In this document: one piece after another, positions 15,122 through 22,582 of the stretch
Layout of the letters: every line of letters begins with the position of its first letter
How positions within the stretch are numbered: the stretch's first letter is position 1
Assembly: GCA_002388905.1 (NCBI GenBank)
Contig: DGNJ01000124.1
Coordinates: forward strand, 1-24,923
Reading direction: 5' to 3'
Source of the DNA: Cellvibrionales bacterium UBA4495
GTDB taxonomy: Bacteria > Pseudomonadota > Gammaproteobacteria > Pseudomonadales > Porticoccaceae
Length of the DNA: 24,923 nt
Notes under the pieces: generated by a model
Seen by the model: only the letters and a program-made list of their open reading frames with translations
Databases searched by the model: none
What the model was told of the DNA's origin: nothing
Translations under genes and position numbers: made by a program

Positions 15122-15140
15122 GGTAATGATAACCATTATC
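15122..15140 (-). promoter_or_regulatory. Fur-box-like palindrome
   Basis: GGTAATGATAACCATTATC matches the 19-base consensus GATAATGATAATCATTATC at 17 positions. It lies 27 bases upstream of the DUF2061 start. On the minus strand it contains GATAAT, a possible -10 element, with TCGATT 17 bases before it as a weak -35. Fur-Fe(II) binding here would block that promoter. Confidence 0.65.
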
Positions 15141-15367
15141 GAGTAAATAGAAAAATCAATCGATCCTATCGGGGTGATAGTTATTGCCAGGGTCATTCTG
15201 CCGGGGCGTTCCGGCCTGTTCGTTTCTTGTCGCCAAATCCATAACCTGTCGCCCAGGCAAAAGTGAATTGTTTTGGTTCCGGTGTCGTCGGGGGTATCCT
15301 TGACCGGGCTGTTTCCGGGGCCGTCTTGCTCCCCGGGACTCATAATGAGAAATCACGGAGGCGGGGC

Positions 15368-16384
15368 ATGAAACTGGTCACTATCCACGGGGCGAACGAC
15401 GTTCGGGTCGACGAAGTCGCCGAGCCCTCGCCCGGGCCCCGGGACGTGGTGGTCAGGATCGCGGCCTGCGGGGTTTGCGGCAGCGATCTCACCTTCATAA
15501 AGATGGGTGGCGCCGGCATCCCGGGCATGGCCTCCCCCATGCCCCTGGGACACGAAGCCAGTGGCGTGGTCACCCGGGTGGGCAGTGAAGTGAAAGGAAT
15601 TCACGAGGGCATGCGCGTGATCGTCAATCCCATGGGTACGCCCCATATCATCGGCAATGGCGGTACCGAGGGCGCCTTCGCCGATTTCCTGCTGATCCGG
15701 GACGCCGAACTCGACCGGAGTGTTTACGAAGTGCCCGAAGGCATGCCCCTGGACCGGGCGGCCCTGGTGGAGCCGCTGAGCGTGGCCCGTCACGGCGTCA
15801 ATCGGGCCGGCCCGGGTGCCGATTCCCGTTGCGTGGTTTTTGGTGTCGGTCCCATCGGCCTCGGAGCCGTTATGTGGCTGAAGCGCCGGGGTGTCGGGGA
15901 TATCGTCGCCGTGGATATCAGCGAGGAGCGGCTCGAACGGGCAAGGCAACTGGGCGCGGCCCATACCCTGGTGGCGGGCAGGGACGACCTGCGCGCCGAG
16001 TTGACCAGATTACACGGCGAAGCCCGCTCCGTCGTCGGCCCGGCGGTGGGCACCGATATTTTCTTTGATTTTGCCGGCGCCCCCCAGGTGGTGACGGATA
16101 TTATCGACCTGGCCAAACAACGGGCCACCCTGCTTATGGTGGCCATTCACCCGCAGCCGGTACCGGTAAGCCTGGAGATGCTCGTGGTCAAGGAGCTTTC
16201 CCTGGTCGGTTCCTGCGGTTACCCCGACGAATATCCGGAGGTGATCGCCGATCTGGCGAGCATGGATGACGAGGCGGACAGCCTGATCAGTCACCGGCTG
16301 GGTTTCGACCGTTTCCACGAGGCCCTTGAAACGGCCCGCGCCGGCGGCAGTGGCAAGGTGATGGTGGAATTTTCCAGGACCTGA
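15368..16384 (+). CDS. Zinc-dependent alcohol/polyol dehydrogenase (MDR superfamily)
   Basis: This 338-residue medium-chain dehydrogenase probably oxidises an alcohol with NAD. The catalytic zinc site has C37 in CGVCGSD, H62-E63 in LGHEASG, and E135 in VEPLSVA. The Rossmann motif GVGPIG at 159-164 is followed by D183 at the end of the second strand, which favours NAD over NADP. The usual four-cysteine structural zinc lobe after residue 85 is absent; the segment is short and reads NPMGTPHIIGNGGTEGAF. GGAGG (15357-15361) precedes ATG 15368. It lies 24 bases before a short-chain dehydrogenase, so the two are probably co-transcribed. The substrate is unknown; sorbitol or threonine dehydrogenase-like enzymes are the nearest general type. 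Confidence 0.85.
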   Translation: MKLVTIHGANDVRVDEVAEPSPGPRDVVVRIAACGVCGSDLTFIKMGGAGIPGMASPMPLGHEASGVVTRVGSEVKGIHEGMRVIVNPMGTPHIIGNGGTEGAFADFLLIRDAELDRSVYEVPEGMPLDRAALVEPLSVARHGVNRAGPGADSRCVVFGVGPIGLGAVMWLKRRGVGDIVAVDISEERLERARQLGAAHTLVAGRDDLRAELTRLHGEARSVVGPAVGTDIFFDFAGAPQVVTDIIDLAKQRATLLMVAIHPQPVPVSLEMLVVKELSLVGSCGYPDEYPEVIADLASMDDEADSLISHRLGFDRFHEALETARAGGSGKVMVEFSRT

Positions 16385-16408
16385 TACAACGACACGAGGT
16401 ATGAATAC

Positions 16409-17194
16409 ATGGCAGAGAATCTGTTCGACCTGACGGGCAAGGTGGCACTGATAACCGGCGGCAATGCGGGCCTCGGTCTGGGCTGGGCGCGGGGCCTGGC
16501 CAGGGCCGGCGCCGATATCGTCATCTGGGGCAGGCGCGAGGAAAAAAACCGGGGGGCCGTGGCGGAGCTCGAACGCTACGGAACCCGTGTCGCCGCCAGG
16601 GCAGTGGATGTCAGCGACGAGCAGCAGGTGATCGAGGGTATGTCTGCGGCGGTCTCGGAAATGGGTCGCCTGGACTGCGTGATTGCCAATGCGGGGTTTG
16701 CCACCATGTCGCCCATGGTGGATATGACCAGCGAAACCTACCACCAACTGATCAACGTCAGCCAGCACGGCGCTTTCTATACACTGCGGGAAGCGGCCCG
16801 GCATATGGTGGCGCGGTCCAAGGCGGGTGAACCCGGCGGTTCCCTGATCGCCTGCGGCAGCCTCTCCATTTTCCAGGGAGTTGCCGGCATGACTCACTAT
16901 GCCGCCGCCAAGGGCGCCATTCAGTCACTGACCCGCAGCCTGGCCGTTGAACTGGGGCCGCACCAGATCCGCGTCAATGTGGTGGCTCCCGGCTTTATTG
17001 CCTCGGAAATGACCCAGGCCGACCCGGAGGTTTTCAAGCAGTTGGATGCCGCGGTATCCGAGAGCACACCGCTCGGCCGTTCGGGGCAACCGGAGGATCT
17101 GGAGGGTATTGTTGTCTACCTGGCCAGCGATCTGTCCCGCTACCATACCGGCGACACTTTCGTGATTGATGGCGGCAAGCGCATCAAGAACTGA
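16409..17194 (+). CDS. Short-chain dehydrogenase/reductase (SDR family)
   Basis: This classical 261-residue SDR has cofactor loop TGGNAGLG (residues 16-23), NAG at 94-96, and an active site with S151 or S153, Y164 and K168 (YAAAK). VAPGFIASEM follows, and the C-terminal end VIDGGKRIKN is typical. Arginines after the second strand (IWGRREEK, 42-43) suggest NADP(H). GAGG at 16396-16399 is well placed before ATG 16409; the ATG at 16401 is out of frame. It sits between the zinc dehydrogenase and the sulfatase, suggesting stepwise oxidation of a sugar or alcohol, but the substrate cannot be read. Confidence 0.88.
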   Translation: MAENLFDLTGKVALITGGNAGLGLGWARGLARAGADIVIWGRREEKNRGAVAELERYGTRVAARAVDVSDEQQVIEGMSAAVSEMGRLDCVIANAGFATMSPMVDMTSETYHQLINVSQHGAFYTLREAARHMVARSKAGEPGGSLIACGSLSIFQGVAGMTHYAAAKGAIQSLTRSLAVELGPHQIRVNVVAPGFIASEMTQADPEVFKQLDAAVSESTPLGRSGQPEDLEGIVVYLASDLSRYHTGDTFVIDGGKRIKN

Positions 17195-17288
17195 CGCGGT
17201 CGGCACCGGGACGGCGAAAATACCTCACCCGCAACTTTTTCGGCAGTCGGGAGGGTGGGAATAGCGACAAAACAAGAAGGTAAAAACC

Positions 17289-19040
17289 ATGATTCCGAAA
17301 GCGATTCCCCGGTACTGGCGCTCCGCTGCAATGGCCACTGCCATCCTGTTACTGATGGGCTGCACCGACCACAGTGGCCAGTCGGAAGTTGGCTCGGAAA
17401 CCGTCGGCTCCGAGCAGCCCAATTTTCTGGTGGTGGTGGCCGACGATCTGGGTTATTCGGATATCGGCGCGTTCGGGGGCGAGATCGAGACACCGAACCT
17501 GGACGGCCTGGCCCGCAAAGGACTGCGCCTGACCAGTTTCTATACCTCGGCGGCCTGCTCCTCCACCCGGGCCATGCTGATCACCGGCACCGATAACCAT
17601 ATCGCGGGTTTCGGCTCCACAGCCGTCGTCCTGCCGCCCCAACAGGGGCAGCCCGGCTACGAACTTTCCCTGAATCCTGAAATTCCCACGATTGCCGAGC
17701 GCCTTCGCGGGCAGGGCTACGACACCCTGATGAGCGGCAAATGGCACCTGGGCAAGAAACCGGGCTCGACACCCCACACCCGGGGTTTCAGCCGGAGCTT
17801 CGCACTGCTTGACGGGGGGCATAACCACTTCGAGGCCATGCGCCTGAGCCCACTGGAGTCCAGCTACCGGTCCAATGGCGAACCGGCGGACTGGCCGGAG
17901 GGCGGCTACTCCACGGATATCTTTACCGACAGGCTGCTTGGCTTTCTGAGAGAACGTGCCGGCAGCGACAGGCCCTTCTTTGCCTACCTGGCCTATACGG
18001 CGCCCCATTGGCCGTTGCAGGCACCCCGGAAAGATATCGAGAAATATATGGGCCGTTACGACGCCGGCCCCCGGGCCATTGCCGGGGAGCGCCTGGCGCG
18101 ACAAATAGAGCTGGGCGTGGTGCCCGCCGACGTGGTTCCCCATGACATGGACGGCCTTCCCGACTGGTCCGCTCTCTCCGGTAAGGAGCGGGCCCTTGAG
18201 GCGCGCAAGATGGCTGTGTATGCGGCCATGGTGGATCGTCTTGACAGGAACCTCGGCCGGGTTCTGGAGGAGCTGGAAAAACAGGGGGTGCGCGACAACA
18301 CCTATATCATTTTCCTCTCCGACAATGGCGCCGAGGGCCTTTTTGGCGATTATGGCGACAACTGGGGCTTCGCGGCAATTCAGGCCATGATGAAGCGAGC
18401 CAAAGTGGCGGACGAGATCGACAACAGCCTGGACAACCTGGGCGCTCCGGACTCCTGGTTCGCCTACGGTCGCGGCTGGGCCCACGTCGGCGAGGTGCCC
18501 TGGCGGCTGTTCAAGACCTTTTCCACCGAGGGTGGCATCCGCAATAGCGCCGTTGTCGCCGGTCCCGGCGTTCCCGCCGGTGAGATCATCGATAGTTTTC
18601 TGCATGTCGCCGATATCCCGGCCACCCTGGTGGATCTGGCTTCCGGGTCCGGCAAGGGTGCGGACCGGGCCGAACCGGGTCCCAATCAGATCGGCCACAG
18701 TTGGGTGCCGTTGTTAAACGGCGAGGCAACATCCGTTTATGGCGACGACGAGAGCATCGGCTGGGAGCTGTTCGGAGGGGCGGCCCTGCGACGGGGCGAG
18801 TGGAAAATCACCTATGTCCCGGATTTCGACCTGGGCCGGAATCCCGGGCACTGGGGACCCGGGCGCTGGGAGTTATTCAACCTGCGCGAGGACCCCGGCG
18901 AGACTACCGACCTCTCGGACCGTTATCCGGATATGCGCCGGAAGATGATCGCGGCCTGGGCCGATTATGCCAGGGAGAACCAGGTGGTTCTGCTGTCTCC
19001 CGACACCCAGGCGCCTGCGCAGGAAGAGGAAAAACCCTGA
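17289..19040 (+). CDS. Lipoprotein arylsulfatase-type sulfatase
   Basis: This 583-residue sulfatase should hydrolyse sulfate esters outside the cytoplasm. Lipobox LMGC makes C25 the lipidated residue. Metal ligands D52-D53 lie in VVADDLGYSDIG. The nucleophile region is C90-S-S-T-R94, followed by AMLITGTDNH. GKWHLGKKPG and FLSDNGAEG follow at their usual places. The formylglycine consensus is CxPxR or CxAxR; here the third position is serine, a noted variation, and C90 would need conversion by a maturase not in this window. AGAAGG precedes ATG 17289. The gene ends exactly where the convergent yqaA-like gene ends, with no base between the stops. Confidence 0.9.
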   Translation: MIPKAIPRYWRSAAMATAILLLMGCTDHSGQSEVGSETVGSEQPNFLVVVADDLGYSDIGAFGGEIETPNLDGLARKGLRLTSFYTSAACSSTRAMLITGTDNHIAGFGSTAVVLPPQQGQPGYELSLNPEIPTIAERLRGQGYDTLMSGKWHLGKKPGSTPHTRGFSRSFALLDGGHNHFEAMRLSPLESSYRSNGEPADWPEGGYSTDIFTDRLLGFLRERAGSDRPFFAYLAYTAPHWPLQAPRKDIEKYMGRYDAGPRAIAGERLARQIELGVVPADVVPHDMDGLPDWSALSGKERALEARKMAVYAAMVDRLDRNLGRVLEELEKQGVRDNTYIIFLSDNGAEGLFGDYGDNWGFAAIQAMMKRAKVADEIDNSLDNLGAPDSWFAYGRGWAHVGEVPWRLFKTFSTEGGIRNSAVVAGPGVPAGEIIDSFLHVADIPATLVDLASGSGKGADRAEPGPNQIGHSWVPLLNGEATSVYGDDESIGWELFGGAALRRGEWKITYVPDFDLGRNPGHWGPGRWELFNLREDPGETTDLSDRYPDMRRKMIAAWADYARENQVVLLSPDTQAPAQEEEKP

Positions 19041-19481
19041 TCAGGACGGTATGAATCCCATGGGCCCCATAAGCCCGATGATACCGGCGTAGCGAAGGCC
19101 CTTGCCGATGGCCACCAGCACCAGGAAGTGCCAGAGCCTGACCCGCATAATGCCGGCAATCAGGGTCAGGGCGTCGCCCCCCAGGGGCAGCCAGGCGAAC
19201 AGCAGGGTCCACAGGCCGTAGTGGTTGAACCAGTACTGGGCCCGGTCGATCTGGGCGTCGCTGAAATAGAACCAGCGCCTGTCCCTGAAGTGCAAAAGAT
19301 AGAGGCCGAGAACCCAGTTGACTACGGAACCCAGGGTATTGCCGGCGGTGGCAACCATCACCACCAGCCAGGGTGGTTCGCCCTGACTGGCCAGGGCGAA
19401 TAGAGTGAACTCGGAATAGAAAGGCAGGATCGTCGCGGCCAAAAAAGCGGAAGCGAACAGGACGACATAGGAAAGCAGCAT
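19041..19481 (-). CDS. yqaA: YqaA-like small membrane protein (DedA/SNARE-associated group)
   Basis: This inner-membrane protein of about 146 residues is related to YqaA of E. coli, itself distant kin of DedA proteins. Typical pieces are FASAFLAATILPFYSE, ATAGNTLGSVVNWVLG, and WLPLGGDALTLIAGIMR followed by IGKGLRYAG. The ATG at 19481 begins directly before the first membrane helix. An in-frame ATG at 19562 would add 27 non-hydrophobic residues and is less likely. The role is uncertain; DedA-type proteins are linked to lipid transport and membrane energetics. Confidence 0.85.
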   Translation of the reverse strand: MLLSYVVLFASAFLAATILPFYSEFTLFALASQGEPPWLVVMVATAGNTLGSVVNWVLGLYLLHFRDRRWFYFSDAQIDRAQYWFNHYGLWTLLFAWLPLGGDALTLIAGIMRVRLWHFLVLVAIGKGLRYAGIIGLMGPMGFIPS

Positions 19482-19607
19482 GGGCGCGGCGGACTCTGCG
19501 GTAAAACGTCCGGTTATTGTCGGCGAGCCGGTGCCCGCTAACAAGTCAGGCCCTGATTCCATTCGACTGCTATCTTTGTAGGTCGAGAGACTGACGAGGA
19601 GGGTGGC

Positions 19608-20336
19608 ATGCAGTACCAACTCTATTACTGGCCCGGAATCCAGGGGCGCGGCGAATTCGTGCGCCTCGCCCTGGAGGAGGCGGGTGTCGCTTACGTGGAT
19701 GTGGGCCGCAGCGGCGATACCCTGGAGGCGGGCTTTGACAGGGTGTTCCGTTTTCTGGAAAGCGACGACAACCCCTGCCCGGCCTATGCGCCGCCGGTGC
19801 TCAAGGCCGGCGAACTGGTGCTGGCCCAGACCGCCAATATTCTCCAGTATCTGGGCGCGCACCACAATCTCGCGCCCGTGGACGAGACCGGCCGGCTCTG
19901 GACCAACCAGCTCCAGCTGACCCTCGCCGACTGGGTGGATGAGATTCACGACACCCACCATCCGCTGGGAGCCCACCTCTATTACGAGGAGCAGAAACCC
20001 GAGTCGCGCAAGCGGGCAGGCCATTTCACCGCCGAGCGACTTCCCAGGTTCATGGGCTACTTTGAGCGGGTTTTGTCCCGCAATCCCCGGGGCGATGAAT
20101 TCCTGGTGGGTACTTCCGTCACCTATGCCGACCTGTCCCTGTTCCAGGTGATCGACGGCCTGCGCTATGCCTACCCACAGGCCATGGCGGCGGTGGAGGA
20201 TGACTATCCCCGGGTGCTGGCCCTCTATCACCGGGTCGCCGAGCGACCCAATATCGCCGCCTATCTGGAATCCCCGCGCCGCCAGTCCTTCAACGACAAC
20301 GGACTTTTTCGCCACTATCCGGAACTCGATGCCTGA
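19608..20336 (+). CDS. Glutathione S-transferase family protein
   Basis: This 242-residue cytoplasmic protein has a thioredoxin-like N-terminal domain (YQLYYWPGIQGRGEFVRLALEEAG) and the glutathione-site segment LAQTANILQYLG near residue 75. An all-helical C-terminal domain from about residue 95 contains TYADLSLFQVIDGL. The overall pattern resembles sigma/mu-like GSTs more than the classic bacterial beta class. A strong GAGGAGGG precedes ATG 19608. It is divergent from the yqaA-like gene, with about 126 bases between starts. Substrate not predictable. Confidence 0.88.
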   Translation: MQYQLYYWPGIQGRGEFVRLALEEAGVAYVDVGRSGDTLEAGFDRVFRFLESDDNPCPAYAPPVLKAGELVLAQTANILQYLGAHHNLAPVDETGRLWTNQLQLTLADWVDEIHDTHHPLGAHLYYEEQKPESRKRAGHFTAERLPRFMGYFERVLSRNPRGDEFLVGTSVTYADLSLFQVIDGLRYAYPQAMAAVEDDYPRVLALYHRVAERPNIAAYLESPRRQSFNDNGLFRHYPELDA

Positions 20337-20341
20337 AGGCC

Positions 20342-20379
20342 CGGCACTCCCCCGGCTTTCCTCCGCCGGCGGGGTGCCG
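20342..20379 (+). terminator. GC-rich hairpin after the GST gene
   Basis: CGGCACTCCCCCGGC (20342-20356) pairs with GCCGGCGGGGTGCCG (20365-20379) at 13 of 15 positions around an 8-base loop. It begins 6 bases after the GST stop. No T-run follows, so it is at best a weak or factor-assisted terminator, or a stabilising 3' structure. Confidence 0.4.
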
Positions 20380-20430
20380 CTAAGATAGGCGCCTGGAAGC
20401 GCCCTTATCGAAACCACAAGGATAACGACC

Positions 20431-22020
20431 TTGGAAGCATTGATTCTGCTGGCCGCCTTCGCGGCGGGTCTGGCATTCCGGCAACTGGGTTACCCGCCGT
20501 TGCTGGGTTACCTGGTGGCGGGGTTTGTTGCCCACGGGGCCGGTCTCGGGACGCTCGACGATATTCGCCCCATCGCCGATCTGGGTATCATCCTGCTGCT
20601 CTTCACTATCGGGCTCAAGCTTAACCTGCGCCAACTCGCCGCGCCCCGCATCTGGGGAACACAGTTACTCCATGCCGGCATCGTGGTACCGCTCACTGCC
20701 ATGGTAATCTCCCTGGCCAGTATGGCCTATCCGCTACTCGCGCTGGAGCAGTCGTCACAGGCCTGGGTGCTGGCTTTCGCTTTGTCCTTCTCCAGTACCG
20801 TTTTTGCCGTGAAGATTTTCGAGGAACGGGGCGAGCAGGGCGCCCTGCATGCGGACCTGGCCATCGGTATTCTTATCATCCAGGACCTGCTTGCTGTTGC
20901 CTATCTCACCTTTACCGCGGACCATCCGCCCAGTCTGGCGGCTCTGGCGCTGTTGGCATTGCCTCTGGTCCGGCCGGTGGTGGTGGGCCTGGCAAAATCC
21001 GTGGGGCATGGCGAACTGTTGATCCTCTTCGGTATCAGCGTCGCCCTGGCCGGCGCCGAACTGTTTGAGCTGGTTAACCTGAAAGGCAGTCTCGGAGCCC
21101 TGGTCTTCGGCCTTCTGCTCAGCAATAACGCCAAGTCCAACGAGTTGTACCGGACCATGATCGACTTCAAGGACCTGTTCCTGATCGGGTTCTTTCTGCA
21201 GATCGGCTATTACGGCCTGCCTTCCCTGCCCATGGTGCTCGTGGCGCTGGCCCTGGCGCTGCTGATATTCCTGCGTCCGGTGATCTATTTCTTCCTGCTG
21301 ATCGCTTTCGGGCTGAGAGCCCGGACGGCGATGCTCTCGGGCTTTTCACTGTTCAATTACAGCGAATTCGGCCTGATCGTGGCGGCCATTGCCGTCGGCA
21401 ACGGCATCCTGCCGGCCCAGTGGCTGACCACCCTGGCCCTGGCGTTGGCCCTTTCATTCTTTATTGCCACCCCTTTCAATACCCGTGTCCACTATCTCTA
21501 CAGCCGCTATGCCGATTTCCTCAGCCGTTTCGAACGTTCCCGGCGCCTGCCCGAAGAGCGGCCCGCGGAACTCGGTGATGCCGAGGTGGTGGTGCTGGGC
21601 ATGGGGCGGGTCGGTTTTGGCGCCTACCAGTACCTGCGCGAGTATTTCGGCGACAGGGTCGTGGGGGTGGAGGAGAATTTCGCCAAGGCCGAGCAACTGG
21701 TGCGCAACGGTGTGCACTGCATCCACGGCGACGGCATGGATCGCGATTTCTGGGAGCGGGTGGCCATGCACAAGCGTCGGCTGGTTCTGGTCAGCCTGAC
21801 TTCCTTTCGGGAAAACATGGCGGTGGTGGAACTGGCGCGCCAGCTGGATTTCGGTAACACACTGGCGGTGACCTGCCGTTATCCGGACGAACGCGAGGAG
21901 GCCGAGGCCGAGGGTTGTATCGTTTTCTATCTGTACGAAGACGTGGGCAAGACTTTTGCCAGTCACGTGCTGGAGAAATGGCAGGGGAAAACCCTGCCGC
22001 CCCCCGCCGCCGGAGATTGA
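20431..22020 (+). CDS. CPA2-family monovalent cation:proton antiporter with RCK (TrkA-N) domain
   Basis: This 529-residue inner-membrane protein probably exchanges K+ or Na+ for H+. About twelve hydrophobic segments fill residues 1-355, with GLILLLF-type IILLLFTIGLKLN near 55 and ILIIQDLLAVAYL near 150, as in KefB/YbaL relatives. A cytoplasmic RCK N-domain begins near residue 385 with VVVLGMGRVGFGAYQYL and VVGVEENFAKAEQL, a nucleotide-binding Rossmann fold. The start is TTG 20431, supported by AAGGA (20418-20422) 8 bases upstream and by the hydrophobic helix starting at once. It is shorter than E. coli KefB (601). Ion choice cannot be told. Confidence 0.9.
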   Translation: MEALILLAAFAAGLAFRQLGYPPLLGYLVAGFVAHGAGLGTLDDIRPIADLGIILLLFTIGLKLNLRQLAAPRIWGTQLLHAGIVVPLTAMVISLASMAYPLLALEQSSQAWVLAFALSFSSTVFAVKIFEERGEQGALHADLAIGILIIQDLLAVAYLTFTADHPPSLAALALLALPLVRPVVVGLAKSVGHGELLILFGISVALAGAELFELVNLKGSLGALVFGLLLSNNAKSNELYRTMIDFKDLFLIGFFLQIGYYGLPSLPMVLVALALALLIFLRPVIYFFLLIAFGLRARTAMLSGFSLFNYSEFGLIVAAIAVGNGILPAQWLTTLALALALSFFIATPFNTRVHYLYSRYADFLSRFERSRRLPEERPAELGDAEVVVLGMGRVGFGAYQYLREYFGDRVVGVEENFAKAEQLVRNGVHCIHGDGMDRDFWERVAMHKRRLVLVSLTSFRENMAVVELARQLDFGNTLAVTCRYPDEREEAEAEGCIVFYLYEDVGKTFASHVLEKWQGKTLPPPAAGD

Positions 22021-22029
22021 TTCTCCGGC
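22009..22029. terminator. Perfect 8-bp hairpin spanning the antiporter stop codon
   Basis: GCCGGAGA (22009-22016) and TCTCCGGC (22022-22029) are exact inverted repeats with a 5-base loop that contains the TGA stop. It lies between convergent genes and could end transcription from both sides. No T-run is present on the plus strand. Confidence 0.4.
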
Positions 22030-22051
22030 AGACAAGGGGAAAGCCGGTTTG

Positions 22052-22459
22052 TCAGGGCATCCGGATCTTGCCGCCGCCCGGGCCGCCCATGCCGCCGGGG
22101 CCACCGGCACCGCCCATGCCTTCCTGACCCGGTACCACGATGGAGGAGGCCATGTCCCGGCGCATTTCCTGGAGGCGTTGCAGGGTTTCCTCCGCGGATT
22201 TCTGGGCAGCGTCGGCAAACTTCTCCGCAGCCTCTCCCAGTGAAGCCGCTTCCAGTTCGAAATTGATGGGCAGGGGTTGATCGCCCAGCATGATCTGGGT
22301 TTCGCCGCTGTAGATGATATCCCGGCTATCGTCCGGTTCGCCCTCGGGTGTCACGGGCGTGAGGCGCTTGATGGCGCCTATACGGCGGTCGGTAAAGACG
22401 TCCTCCCGGTAGAGGCTGGCGGGATCCATCTTCGCGGCTTGCTCGGTCGATTCGCTCAT
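22052..22459 (-). CDS. Uncharacterised protein with glycine-rich C-terminal tail
   Basis: This 135-residue protein is probably cytoplasmic, with no signal or membrane segment. Its N-terminal part reads DPASLYREDVFTDRRIGAIK, and a central beta-like part contains RDIIYSGETQIMLGDQPLPI. A helix follows (AASLGEAAEKFADAAQKSAEE), then RREMA-like RRDMASSIVVP, and a tail of about 25 residues made mostly of Gly, Met and Pro. ATG 22459 has AGGA 8 bases upstream; the longer frame back to 22513 has no such site. I recall similar unnamed proteins in other gammaproteobacteria but cannot name a family or function. It is divergent from phrB. Confidence 0.7.
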   Translation of the reverse strand: MSESTEQAAKMDPASLYREDVFTDRRIGAIKRLTPVTPEGEPDDSRDIIYSGETQIMLGDQPLPINFELEAASLGEAAEKFADAAQKSAEETLQRLQEMRRDMASSIVVPGQEGMGGAGGPGGMGGPGGGKIRMP

Positions 22460-22547
22460 GATCGTGTCCTGTGGTTGAAAGTTAATAGAAATACCCTGAA
22501 AACAGCGTAACAAATTTGCGTTCGAACTTCAGGACGCCCACGCCGGC

Positions 22548-22553
22548 TATACT
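22548..22553 (+). promoter_or_regulatory. Possible -10 element of phrB
   Basis: TATACT lies 30 bases before the TTG start of the photolyase gene and matches TATAAT at five of six bases. No convincing -35 is found at the right distance (GAACTT at 22524-22529 is 18 bases away), so this is tentative. Confidence 0.3.
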
Positions 22554-22569
22554 GGTGCCCGTGAGCTGT

Positions 22570-22576
22570 GGGGAGG
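22570..22576 (+). promoter_or_regulatory. Ribosome-binding site deciding the TTG start of phrB
   Basis: GGGGAGG lies 6 bases before TTG 22583. It places the start there instead of the in-frame GTG at 22568, which the site itself overlaps. Confidence 0.7.
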
Positions 22577-22582
22577 TTTTGT

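Noticed and set aside
15092..15343. 83-codon minus-strand frame upstream of the DUF2061 gene
   Set aside because: It overlaps the Fur-like box and promoter region and has no family features.
19036..19045. CCTGATCAGG palindrome at the abutting stop codons of the sulfatase and yqaA-like genes
   Set aside because: It is explained by two convergent TGA stops meeting; too short and without a T-run to call a terminator.
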